From: Streptomyces sp. NBC_01216
Lineage (GTDB): Bacteria > Actinomycetota > Actinomycetes > Streptomycetales > Streptomycetaceae
Assembly: GCF_035994945.1 (NCBI RefSeq)
Contig: NZ_CP108677.1
Location: forward strand, 1-64,000
Length of the DNA stretch: 64,000 nt
Reading direction: 5' to 3'
The notes beneath the pieces were generated by a model. That model was given only the letters and a program-made list of their open reading frames with translations, did not search any database and had not been told where the DNA came from. Shown here piece by piece: positions 1 to 8,498 of the stretch (positions are counted from its first letter, which is position 1; each line of letters starts with the position of its first letter). The translations under genes were made by a program, and so were the position numbers.

Positions 1-240
1 GAGCCGGGTCGCTGCGCTCCCCGGCCGCTCACGCTCCGCGTGAGCGGATGCGGCTCGCTCCGCTCACCGCCAGGCGGCACGCGCTGCGCGCGCCCCGCCA
101 ACCGCAGGGCAGGCGCCTCGCGTTGCGAGGCGCGGCCGGCCTCCGTCCGACCAGTGGCTTCCGCTGCGCTCCAGCCACCCGCAGTCGGCCCGTCAACTCC
201 CGTGCGGACAAGGCGTGCCACGCTCCGCGCGGCCCACCCG
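1..240. repeat. Cluster of short palindromes, telomere-like
   Basis: Successive GC-rich inverted repeats with tiny loops. Bases 25-34 pair with 38-47 (10-bp stem, loop TCC). Bases 76-94 form an imperfect palindrome around GCTGC. Bases 113-121 pair with 125-133 (9-bp stem, loop GTT). Bases 154-159 pair with 173-178 around CGCTGCGC. GCTGCGC and GCTCCGC motifs recur. Streptomyces linear-replicon telomeres are built from such palindromes, and helicase genes of the kind at 979-3498 are typically found near them. Whether this is a true free end cannot be decided here. Bases 241-522 hold no convincing gene. Confidence 0.5.
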
Positions 241-522
241 TAGAGGTCACGCCACAAGCGGCAGCAAGAGGACGGTGGGTGACGGGCGATCGGATGAGAG
301 CGGCAACACGGGGGGCCTGTCACTCGAACAAGAGAGTGAGCTGAGGGGCCATCAGGGCTCTGGATCGGCTTGCGATAAGTCAAGACCAACAGCTTTCAGC
401 CACGTTAGGGGGATCTCAACTTTCGGGGTGTTTCATTTTGAGATGAGGATAGACTCTGGACTCAGAGCACACCACCTCGGACCGATCCGGCACTCCTTGG
501 ATCACGCCACCAGGAGGAACCA

Positions 523-912
523 GTGTCATACCCGCAACCGCTCACCCCCGAGGAGAAGCTCGCCGACGCGAAGAAGCTGTTGAGCCTCCCGCGTATCGTC
601 GTGATCTGCGGCTCCACCCGCTTCATGACCGAGATGAACGAGGCCGATCTGCGGGAGGCCAAAGCCGGAAGGATTGTCGTCAAACCGGGCTGTGACATGA
701 AGTCGCCGCACGAACTCTGGTCCGATCCTGTCGAGGCCGAGGCGCTGAAGGTTCGACTCGACGATCTGCACCGGGCGAAGATCCGGCTCGCTGATGAGGT
801 GCTCGTAGTCGGCGACTACATCGGAGACAGCACCCGAGCCGAAATCGCCTACGCCCGGTCGCTGGGCAAGCCCGTGCGGTTCACCCACCCCGAAGTCGAC
901 CCCGACGCCTGA
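523..912 (+). CDS. Nucleoside 2-deoxyribosyltransferase-like protein
   Basis: A 129-residue soluble protein starting at GTG, preceded by AGGAGG at good spacing. The N-terminal third has a beta-strand and glycine turn (IVVICGSTRF) typical of the nucleoside 2-deoxyribosyltransferase-like/DUF4406 fold. The C-terminal part has VLVVGDYIGDSTRAEIAYARSLGKPV, where an acidic residue before IAYA matches the position of the family's catalytic or ribose-binding glutamate. Such proteins act on nucleosides or nucleotide-like ligands, but the substrate cannot be read from the sequence. It precedes the helicase by 66 bases on the same strand and may be co-transcribed. Confidence 0.7.
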   Translation: MSYPQPLTPEEKLADAKKLLSLPRIVVICGSTRFMTEMNEADLREAKAGRIVVKPGCDMKSPHELWSDPVEAEALKVRLDDLHRAKIRLADEVLVVGDYIGDSTRAEIAYARSLGKPVRFTHPEVDPDA

Positions 913-978
913 CCGTCCACCCCCACACCCTCCGCAGACACCCCTTGAAATTGATCATTTAGGAGAAGGCAGGCGAAT

Positions 979-3498
979 ATGTCGAGCACAGCCCGCGCTG
1001 ACCAGCGCGAGGCAGCCCAGCGAGAAGCCATTGACGCGGTCCTGCGTGCCCTCGAATTGCCTGCAAGATCACTTGTGCCAGAGCGAGGGCTCCGAACGCA
1101 GGTGATCATGGCGACCGGGTCCGGGAAGACCCGGGTGGCGGTCCGCAGCGCGGAGGAGCTCCACGCGGGCCGCGTGCTGGTGCTCGTGCCCTCGCTGGAC
1201 CTGCTCGCCCAGACCGAGGCCGCGTGGCGCGAGGGGGGCCGCCGGGGGCCGATGATCGGGGTGTCCTCGCTGCGGGGCGAGGAGGTGTCCTTCCCCAACA
1301 CCACGGACGTGGACGAGCTGGTGGAGTGGACCCGCGGCCTGGAGAAGGTGACCGTCTACGCCACGTACGCCAGCCTGGGACTGGGCACGCTGGAGCGGGC
1401 GCACGCCGCGGGCCTCGCGGCGTGGGACTTGATCGTCGTGGACGAGGCCCACAGATGTTCCGGCCGGATCGGGAAACCCTGGGCGGTCGTCCACGACAAC
1501 CAGAAGATCCCCTCCCTGCGCCGCCTCTACATGACAGCCACACCCCGGCTGTGGCAACTCGGAGACGAGGACGAGGCCGGCGCACCGGGCGAGCTGGTCG
1601 CGAGCATGGAAGACGACCCCGAGGGCCCCTTCGGCAGCAGGGCGTTCACTTTGACGCTCTCGGAGGCCATCGACCGGGGAATCTGTGCCCCCTACCAGGT
1701 CGTATGCGTCGACGTCACCGACACCGCGCTCCAGGCCGCGCAGCTCCTGGGCGCCGAAGGCCGCTCCGCAGAGGTCCGCGGGGCCCGGCTCGCCGCGCTG
1801 CAGACCGCCCTGGTGAAGGCGTCGGCGGAGGAGAACTTCCGGCGCACGCTCGTCTTCCACCACGTGGTCAAGGAGGCCGAAGCGTTCGCGGCCGGCCTCC
1901 CGGACGTCGCCGCGCAGCTGCATGCCAGCGACCCGGAGCTGTACCCCAAGACGATCTGGGCGGACTGGCTGTGCGGGGACCACAAGCCGCTCCACCGGCG
2001 CCGGCTGCTCGGGGAGTTCGCGGCCGGGATCGCCCCGGACGGCACCGTGGTAGAGAAGTGCTTCCTGTGCTCGGTGAAGGTCCTGGGCGAGGGCGTCGAC
2101 ACCAAGAACTGCGACTCCGTCTACTGGGCGGATGTGCGCGGCTCGATGCCCGACCTGGTCCAGGCGGTGGGCCGGGCGCTGCGGATGCAGCCGGGCGAGG
2201 GCAAGGTGGCGTCGCTCGTGGTGCCGGTGCTGCTCGGGCCGGGCGAGACGGCGGACAACATGCTGACCTCGCGGGCGTTCGGCGGGTTGGCGAAGCTGCT
2301 GGAGGCGCTGCGGGCGCACGACGCGCGGATCGTGGAGAGCCTCGCGGAGCAGCAGGCCCCGAGCCGCTACAAGCCCGTCAGCAAGGACGACAGCGGCAAG
2401 AGCACGGGCGGGAGCGGCGAGGGCTCCGGAGGCGTCAGCGCCCCCGCCAAGGCCCTGCTGAAGTTCTCCACGCCCCGCGACCCGGCCGCCCTCGCCGCGT
2501 TCATCAACCTGCGCGTCCTCAACCCGGAACACGAGCACTGGCGGCGCGGCGTGGAGGCCGCCGTCATCTACGCCCGCGAGCACGGCGACCTCCGCGTGCC
2601 GTTCACGTTCCGCGTGCCCGCCGCCGACGACCAGGAGGCGGAAGCCACCGGGTGGCCGGCCTCGCTCGCCGACTTCCCCCTCGGGCAGTGGACCGCCGAC
2701 GCCCGCCGCTTCTACGCCCGCGGCGACATGGACGAGGACCGCGTCGCCCAGCTGGAGAAGCTCGGCATGATCTGGTCCCACCACGACGTCGCGTGGGAGG
2801 AGGGCCTCGCGGCCGCGCGCGGGTGGGCCGCCGAGCACGGCCACCTCCTGGCCCCGCTGGACGCCACCTACCAGGGCGCGAAGGTGGGCATCTTCCTGAA
2901 GAACGCGCGGGCCGCCGCCCGCAAGGCGCAGGAGAACGAGCAGCGGCGTGCCGAGGGGCTGCCGACGGGGTCTTCGGCCGGGGCGCTGTCGGACGAGCGG
3001 CGCGAGCAGCTGGAGGACATCGACGCGTCCTGGTGCCCGAGCTGGCCGGTGACATGGCAGCGGGCCTTCCACCTGGTCCGGATGCACCTGGACGCCGGTG
3101 AGGCGCTGCCCACCGAGGTGGGCGACGTCGTGCGCCAGGGCGAGGACCTCGGACGGTGGGTGCAGTCGGTCCGGCTCGGCTGGGACCAGCTCACGATCGT
3201 GCAGCAGTGGATGTGCGAGCAGGTCCTCGGCATCGAGCCCGCCACCGAGGACGAGACGCCCAAGCGCCGTACACAGGCCGACAAGTGGGCGCTGAACTAC
3301 CAGGCCGCCCGCCAGTTCTACGAACGTGAGGGGCACCTTCAGGTCCCGAGGAAGCACGTCGAACGGATCATCGGCGAGGACCAACAGGAGCGGGAACACA
3401 AGCTGGGCGCCTGGATCAGCAACCAGCGCAGCAGGGCCGCGACACTGACCCCGGAACGGATCGAGCAACTGTCCGCGATCGGCATGCGCTGGGCATAG
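979..3498 (+). CDS. DEAD/DEAH helicase with helicase-associated repeats (TtrA-like)
   Basis: An 839-residue superfamily 2 helicase. Walker A ATGSGKT is at residues 45-51, DEAH at 155-158, motif III-like TATPRL near 183, and a motif V/VI block near 375-405 (GEGVD ... QAVGRALR). From about residue 510 there are four degenerate helicase-associated (HA) repeats, each with a Trp, an EHG/EGHL-type turn and a basic helix. This architecture is common near the ends of Streptomyces linear replicons (TtrA-like terminal helicases, implicated in conjugal transfer). The palindromes at 1-240 fit that setting. The ATG start has AGGAGAAGG upstream. The exact role is inferred from family and place. Confidence 0.85.
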   Translation: MSSTARADQREAAQREAIDAVLRALELPARSLVPERGLRTQVIMATGSGKTRVAVRSAEELHAGRVLVLVPSLDLLAQTEAAWREGGRRGPMIGVSSLRGEEVSFPNTTDVDELVEWTRGLEKVTVYATYASLGLGTLERAHAAGLAAWDLIVVDEAHRCSGRIGKPWAVVHDNQKIPSLRRLYMTATPRLWQLGDEDEAGAPGELVASMEDDPEGPFGSRAFTLTLSEAIDRGICAPYQVVCVDVTDTALQAAQLLGAEGRSAEVRGARLAALQTALVKASAEENFRRTLVFHHVVKEAEAFAAGLPDVAAQLHASDPELYPKTIWADWLCGDHKPLHRRRLLGEFAAGIAPDGTVVEKCFLCSVKVLGEGVDTKNCDSVYWADVRGSMPDLVQAVGRALRMQPGEGKVASLVVPVLLGPGETADNMLTSRAFGGLAKLLEALRAHDARIVESLAEQQAPSRYKPVSKDDSGKSTGGSGEGSGGVSAPAKALLKFSTPRDPAALAAFINLRVLNPEHEHWRRGVEAAVIYAREHGDLRVPFTFRVPAADDQEAEATGWPASLADFPLGQWTADARRFYARGDMDEDRVAQLEKLGMIWSHHDVAWEEGLAAARGWAAEHGHLLAPLDATYQGAKVGIFLKNARAAARKAQENEQRRAEGLPTGSSAGALSDERREQLEDIDASWCPSWPVTWQRAFHLVRMHLDAGEALPTEVGDVVRQGEDLGRWVQSVRLGWDQLTIVQQWMCEQVLGIEPATEDETPKRRTQADKWALNYQAARQFYEREGHLQVPRKHVERIIGEDQQEREHKLGAWISNQRSRAATLTPERIEQLSAIGMRWA

Positions 3499-3842
3499 CC
3501 ACGGCGGTGCCGGTCGCAGGGGCACTGGGCAGGCCGGGGCTCGCCGTTCCTGCGCTTCCGGCTCATCTCGTAGCTGGTGCCGGCCAGGTCGTTCAGATGC
3601 CACTCCAGCGTACGGAGTGCCTTGTCGACCTCATCCGGGAGTTCTTGGGCCAGCTCGACTTCGGCGTGGTGCGCCCACTCGCTGTGGGGGACCTCGCTCG
3701 TCTTGTCGGGGTCGTCGAAGTCCTCCTGCGCCACCGGTCGCGCGCGCCCCTCCCACCCGCAGCCGCAGACGACCTTGACGGCGGTGGGCGCGTGGGCGGC
3801 CGTCGCAGCCGTCTGCGAGCAGCCATAGCAGGCAACGAGCAC
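3339..3842 (-). CDS. Hypothetical protein, possibly truncated
   Basis: A 167-codon frame on the minus strand. The first roughly 120 residues look protein-like: an N-terminal CYGC pair, a CGCGW turn, an acidic helix rich in Glu/Asp, then an Arg-rich segment with CPC. The last roughly 50 residues overlap the 3' end of the convergent helicase gene antisense and look like shadow sequence, so the natural C terminus is probably lost. The GTG start has no clear ribosome binding site. It may be a fragment left by rearrangement next to the IS4 relic. No function is assigned. Confidence 0.35.
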   Translation of the reverse strand: MLVACYGCSQTAATAAHAPTAVKVVCGCGWEGRARPVAQEDFDDPDKTSEVPHSEWAHHAEVELAQELPDEVDKALRTLEWHLNDLAGTSYEMSRKRRNGEPRPAQCPCDRHRRGYAQRMPIADSCSIRSGVSVAALLRWLLIQAPSLCSRSCWSSPMIRSTCFLGT

Positions 3843-3930
3843 CGGCTACCGCGGGAGCTACTGGCCGAACCCCCACGGCGTGAGGGGGCCCGCCGGCTCC
3901 CTCACCCCGTGTCACCAGCGGCAGGGACAG

Positions 3931-3965
3931 CCCCCTCGGGGAGAGTGGGCCTCTCCCCGAGGGGG
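3931..3965. terminator. Perfect 15-bp stem-loop
   Basis: Bases 3931-3945 and 3951-3965 are exact reverse complements with a 5-base loop. It lies downstream of the truncated minus-strand transposase. GC-rich hairpins without a long T run are usual actinomycete terminators. Confidence 0.6.
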
Positions 3966-4025
3966 CAGCGAGGGGCCGCCGCTGACGGCGGTCGGCAACC
4001 CCCCAGCACCGAACAACCCGCCGGC

Positions 4026-4673
4026 TCACCACGGCCACCAACTCGCACCGCACACACCGCGATCGGCCAGCAGCAGATCGTTCCCGCAGAGATGGCTGAA
4101 CAGGCTGCGGGCCAGGGCTGGTTCGGACGACGACAGGGGCCCCAGGGCGGCGGCGGTGATGGCGTGGGTGCCGCACTCGGCCAGCGCCTCCATCTGTACC
4201 TGCGGATACGCACACCGTTCGATGCGATGGGTCTTCGGCCGCCCGAAGTGTGCGGCGTTCACATCGCTGTCGGGTGCGCCGAGGACCGTGCCATCGATCG
4301 CCACGAGCCTCCATCGCCCGTACCGGGCGCCCTGGGTCTCCCCGGTCGCCAACGGCCGTGCAACCTCGGCGAACAGCGCCTTCATCGGCTCCGGCCCCAG
4401 CTTCACCCGTGCCCTCGAGATCGCCGCCGTGCTCGGCACCTGCCACGAGCCCGACCATCGCTTCGCCCAGGCCAGACCCTGCGTCAACAGCCGTGCGACC
4501 TCCTCATAGCCCTGCCCGGAGAACAGACACATCGCCAGCACGAAGTAGACCACCACCCGCGGCGGCAGCAGCCGAGTGCGCACGCCCGGGCGACCGCACT
4601 CGGCGACCACCCGGTCCACCAGCTCCGGCGGAAACGTACGCGTCAGCAGCCCGACCGCGATCCGGTCCGACAA
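4026..4673 (-). pseudogene. IS4-family transposase, 3'-truncated
   Basis: The N-terminal half of an IS4-type transposase: the IS4 N-terminal helical domain (SDRIAVGLLTRTF, LLPPRVVVYFVLAM, SGQGYEEVARLL) followed by the start of the DDE catalytic domain with VAIDGTVLGAPDSDVN (first Asp) and LLADRG (second Asp). The frame then runs into unrelated residues (VCGASWWPW), so the third acidic residue and the remaining half are absent. A full protein would be over 400 residues. The first start codon here is TTG; similarity reads upstream to about 4740 (..PGQVKPETDERL..), so the 5' end may also lack its native start. Confidence 0.8.
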
Positions 4674-4909
4674 CCGCTCATCCGTCTCCGGCTTGACCTG
4701 CCCAGGGCGAGGCTGATCCAGGACCCCAGGCGGTCCCGCAGCGATGACATGGACGCGGCGCGGCGCCCGAAACCGACCGGCCCCGACAAGCCTGCCACTC
4801 CGGGCCTGTTCCGGTGGTTGGTCTCCCGACGCGTACCGATCGGGGAGGAAGGGCGCGCTGAGACAGACCGCGAGGGCTGTTCGCGCACGTGATGATCAGG
4901 AAAGGGTCA

Positions 4910-4939
4910 GGCCCCGCCACTGCTGTCGGTGGCGGGGCC
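4910..4939. terminator. 11-bp stem terminator
   Basis: GGCCCCGCCAC and GTGGCGGGGCC pair around an 8-base loop. It lies about 45 bases past the stop of the minus-strand secreted-protein gene, where a transcription terminator is expected. Confidence 0.7.
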
Positions 4940-4982
4940 GAGCTGGCGCGGTTGTTTCTGGGACTTCTCGAAGGGCACTCCG

Positions 4983-5471
4983 TCAGGATGTTCGGATCAT
5001 GATGATTTCCGAAGCACCCCCCGGCAGGTTGAGGGTGAAGCCGGTCACGGTCGGGGGTGACGTTCCGAGCATGCCGGACTGGCATTGCGTGTCGCTCGCC
5101 ATGACCTCCACGTACGAGGTGGGTCCGGTGGGCTGGTAGACCGGCGCCATCAGCATCAGCCTGCCCACCGACTGGGTGGACATGATCTTCATGGGGCCCT
5201 GGACCTCGTGGGTGCCGCTCGAGCCGAGCACGGCCAGCTCCATGGCGTAGGTTCGATGCTTCGGGAACGTCAGCGTGTAGGTCACCTGCTGGGGGCCAGC
5301 GTTCACGAGCGCTGTCCCCGTGAACGTCCCCGAGTAGTCGCTGAAGGACTTCCCGCAGGCATTGGCTGCGACTGCCGTGGCCGCGGGGACAGCCCCCGGG
5401 ACCATACCCCCGAGAGCCGCCACACCAGCGGCAACGGCAAGGCTCCTGCTCAGTACACGGGCAGACCTCAT
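4983..5471 (-). CDS. Secreted hypothetical protein
   Basis: A 162-residue protein if started at ATG 5471, which gives a clean signal peptide: Arg-rich n-region (MRSARVLSRS), hydrophobic core and an AANA-type cleavage region near residue 36. The mature part has two cysteines (ACGKS, DTQCQS), suggesting one disulfide in a small beta-rich domain. I recognise no family. An in-frame start exists 45 bases upstream, but it would put charged residues before the signal peptide. A terminator follows at 4910-4939, and the gene appears monocistronic. Confidence 0.7.
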   Translation of the reverse strand: MRSARVLSRSLAVAAGVAALGGMVPGAVPAATAVAANACGKSFSDYSGTFTGTALVNAGPQQVTYTLTFPKHRTYAMELAVLGSSGTHEVQGPMKIMSTQSVGRLMLMAPVYQPTGPTSYVEVMASDTQCQSGMLGTSPPTVTGFTLNLPGGASEIIMIRTS

Positions 5472-6001
5472 ACAACCCCATTTCTCTCGTGGCCTAGGTG
5501 ATCTGGCCACACTCATTGAGACGGGAGCACACCATGTGTTCCCCGGTGACCACGATCCTTACTGCGTCCTCGGCAGGACGCCACCTGACCAACCCAGACG
5601 AAGCATGAACGCTCACCACCCCATCCGGATGCCCGGAGGGAAGTGACAACAGGTCAGAAACGGCGTGCGAGGGAAGCGGCCGCGCCAGAACACTCCACCC
5701 CGACCAGGGCGACAGTAGGTACTACGCCAATCAGGCAGCCACCGAATCGGTGAATCTGAACCCATGCCAACCGGCGCTGAGGGTGACCGGTCACATCTGC
5801 CAGGGCTGTTGGCGCGGGATGTTCGAGGCTGAAACCGCCGGACTGTGCCAGTGTGGTGGCCGTACCGCAGCTACCGACTTCATCGAGAGCCGACACGGTA
5901 CAACTCCTACCACGGCACATCGGCCTCGCTCAGTGCATTCCCATCGACTGCAAGGACGCGCTCGCGGTCAGAACGCCGATCCCCCCACCTCAAAGGCGAC
6001 C
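5472..6001. other. Intergenic region, no convincing gene
   Basis: About 530 bases. A frame on the plus strand upstream of 6002 contains a CQGC ... CQCGG cysteine pattern that may be a zinc-ribbon scrap, but it has no supported start and no family match. No hairpin or IS ends were recognised. Confidence 0.4.
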
Positions 6002-7813
6002 ATGTTCCCCACACCCCAGACGCCACCTGCAGTGCCCCCAGCGCACCTGAACATGCGCGCACTGCTCACCTACGTCATCACCGCAACGCTACTCGCAGCC
6101 TCCCTCGTCCTGGTAGCCGCAGCCCCCAGCCACGCGTCTCCCGGAAACCACCGCCCGGCCACCTGGAACATGCAAGGCGCCTCCAGCTCCAGTGACAGCA
6201 AGTGGACCAACACCGTCGCCCGCATGGCGGCTGGCGGAAGCAACTACGTCGAGCACGACGTGATCGCCCTTCAGGAGTCCGGCCCCCGCACCAGCCTGCC
6301 CGGCACCGTCATCGATACGGGTATCTTGACCGACTACGGAAGCAGGCACACATATTACCTTTACGAGGTGCGCAGATGGCGCATCGGCACTGCAACACGC
6401 GGCACAACCGTCTACGTCACCTGGCTGGATACTGATCCCACCGGCAACCGCAACAACGTCGCTTTCGTCACCCACGAAAGACCGACCAACGTTACGCTAG
6501 TCAGCGCGCCCCAGGCAGACAACCGCAACATGGGCATGCGCCCCGCACTCGGCATCCAACTTGCCGACGGCAGCCGATTCTGGAGCTTCCATGCCAGTTC
6601 CAACGGCGACAACCGCAGCAACGACGCACAGAACATGCTTACCGAAATCCAAAGGGCAAGCTCACCCGGCCTGTGGGCCGTCCTCGGCGATTTCAACCGC
6701 CGCCCCGAGAACCTCACCGCCCCCCCAGGCTCACAGATCTACAGCAGCGGCCAGGGAACACAGCAAAGCGGCGGCGAACTCGACTACATGGTCTCCAACG
6801 ACCAACAGAACATGCAGGGATGGACGGGACGCCGACTCAACGGCGCAGGATCCGATCACTATCCCGTCGAATTCGCCTTCCGGGCAGCCTCTAGTAAGTA
6901 CAAGGTATCCTCCGTGGATCATCCAGGCAGGTGTCTTGTCACACGAGACTGGAGCTGGGTCACAATGGAGAAATGCGAACAGGATCTGAATTGGTTCTAC
7001 TATAGCGACATTGGTCATGATCTTCGTAATGCCGGCTTCCCTCGTCAGGTTTCGTGGTTTACTGGCGGCCAGACATGCATCTTCTTTCCCGAGCCCGAGA
7101 AGAATCCCGCTCACGCATGGATTCGCGCTTGCGATCAGTGGGATGAGAAGTACAGAAAGATCGAAGTTAAGGATGACGGAAGAATCATTCACAGCGCATC
7201 GGGGTACTGCCTCGACACGAGTGCCGATTGGGGCAATCAGTTGAGGCTCTGGTGGTGCGACGACGTCACGTATCCCGGTAACCAGAACTTCGTGCTCACC
7301 GGCAGATTCCCCTACGTCTGGAATTCCATCTGGCGCTTCGGCCCTGAGACCGGCACGGAAGATGCCGAGACCGGACTATCCGATAGAACTGCGGACCCCA
7401 GCCCCTGTCAGCACCCCCCGAATCCCTCCCTCGAGCCCTGCCACCACATCAGCAAGCGAGACACCCATGGCCACTTCGAGAATGGCACCGACGTCCCCAT
7501 CCTCGACAACAACGAGAGTCACAGCCCTATCACGGTCAGCGGAATGACCGGAAAAGCTCCGGCAGACTTGAGTGTTGCCGTGGATATCGAGCACATGCGT
7601 CGCGGAGACCTTGAGGTCTCTCTCGAATCACCGACACGACGACGCTATTTGCTTGAATCCATCTCCCTGCAAGACAATGGCTACCACGTGTACAAGGCGT
7701 ACACCGTTAACGCCTCCGCCGAAGACGCCAACGGAACGTGGAAACTCGTCGTCCACGACAGGCAAGCCCCTAACACCGGGAAAATCGATTCCTGGAGCCT
7801 CGTGTTCGATTGA
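6002..7813 (+). CDS. Secreted CdtB-like nuclease with lectin-like and P-domain modules
   Basis: A 603-residue secreted protein. A signal peptide starts around residue 18 (MRALLTYVITA, cleavage near SHASPG). Residues about 45-300 are an endonuclease/exonuclease/phosphatase domain matching cytolethal distending toxin subunit B: WNMQGA, DVIALQE (metal-binding Glu), a central His in WSFHASS, LGDFNRRPE (Asp/Asn) and SDHYPVEF (catalytic SDH). All key residues are present. A Cys/Trp-rich ricin-B-like segment follows (GYCLDT, LRLWWC, NQNF), then a C-terminal proprotein-convertase P-domain (DLEVSLESP to GKIDSWSLVF). ATG 6002 has AAAGG upstream; ATG 6053 is the alternative. The lectin-like segment has visibly lower GC than its surroundings. 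A secreted DNase or phosphatase role is inferred. Confidence 0.8.
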   Translation: MFPTPQTPPAVPPAHLNMRALLTYVITATLLAASLVLVAAAPSHASPGNHRPATWNMQGASSSSDSKWTNTVARMAAGGSNYVEHDVIALQESGPRTSLPGTVIDTGILTDYGSRHTYYLYEVRRWRIGTATRGTTVYVTWLDTDPTGNRNNVAFVTHERPTNVTLVSAPQADNRNMGMRPALGIQLADGSRFWSFHASSNGDNRSNDAQNMLTEIQRASSPGLWAVLGDFNRRPENLTAPPGSQIYSSGQGTQQSGGELDYMVSNDQQNMQGWTGRRLNGAGSDHYPVEFAFRAASSKYKVSSVDHPGRCLVTRDWSWVTMEKCEQDLNWFYYSDIGHDLRNAGFPRQVSWFTGGQTCIFFPEPEKNPAHAWIRACDQWDEKYRKIEVKDDGRIIHSASGYCLDTSADWGNQLRLWWCDDVTYPGNQNFVLTGRFPYVWNSIWRFGPETGTEDAETGLSDRTADPSPCQHPPNPSLEPCHHISKRDTHGHFENGTDVPILDNNESHSPITVSGMTGKAPADLSVAVDIEHMRRGDLEVSLESPTRRRYLLESISLQDNGYHVYKAYTVNASAEDANGTWKLVVHDRQAPNTGKIDSWSLVFD

Positions 7814-7858
7814 TCCTATTGATCCGAAACGCTTCTGATTCCGGGTCGTTGGAGGGGT

Positions 7859-8305
7859 GTGAGCGATCTGGCGGGGGACGCGCGGCATCTGTCGCCGTCG
7901 GCGCAGGAGGCCCTGCGGCTGCGGGCGGTGGCCGCGTTGGTGGCGGGGCAGGACCGTGAGGACGTGGCGGCGGTCTTCGGGGTGTCGCTGAAGGCGGTCG
8001 ACACGTGGTGGGCGAAGTGGCAGGCCGGCGGGCGGGAAGCTCTGGTCATGCGGCCTCGCGGCAAACCGGTCAGGGTGCATCAGCTGCTCGGGGAGGCCGA
8101 GCAGGCCGCTGTGCGGCAGGCGGTCCTCGATCACCGGCCCTGCGACGTGGGGCTTTCCGGGCAGTTGTGGACGCGGCGGCTGGTGGGCGAGCTGACCGTG
8201 AAGCTGTACCGGCTGCGGCTGACCGAACCGGGGGTGGGCAAGTACCTGAGGCGGTGGGGGGCTGCCCTTCCGGCGTCCGGACAAGCGGGCCGTGGAGCAG
8301 GCGCT
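7859..8305 (+). pseudogene. IS630-family transposase, N-terminal relic with frameshift
   Basis: The helix-turn-helix half of an IS630-type transposase: AALVAGQDREDVAAVFGVSLKAVDTWWAKWQAGG, then a winged-helix part ending KYLRRWG. At a run of six G (near 8257) the frame shifts; one frame over, the expected continuation PFRRPDKRAVEQ is readable to about 8305. The sequence then switches to unrelated DNA and the catalytic DDE domain is missing. GTG 7859 follows GGAGGGGT. The gene is non-functional. Confidence 0.75.
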
Positions 8306-8498
8306 GACCTGGCCTTTTCAACCTGTGCCCATCGCCCGGCTGCCGCCGACGGCGCGGGCTTGCCCAGGGTGCCTTGGGCTTGCCCGCAGCCGCTGGCGGC
8401 TTGCCCGGCTCAGCCACGCAGGCGGGAGAACCAGCCGGCGGCCTTCTGCTTGGGCACGGCCTGGTCCTGCTCTTGGTCGCGCTCCTCCTGCCGGTGAC

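Noticed and set aside
1069..3603. 844-codon minus-strand frame opposite the helicase
   Set aside because: Arg/Pro/Gly/His-rich shadow of a GC-rich gene; no start signal or motifs, while the plus strand has full helicase motifs.
3507..4892. 461-codon plus-strand frame over the IS4 relic
   Set aside because: Pro/Arg-rich antisense of the transposase and intergenic DNA.
4678..5481. 267-codon minus-strand frame across the secreted gene
   Set aside because: A second frame on the same strand as the signal-peptide gene; lacks protein-like features and crosses the terminator at 4910-4939.
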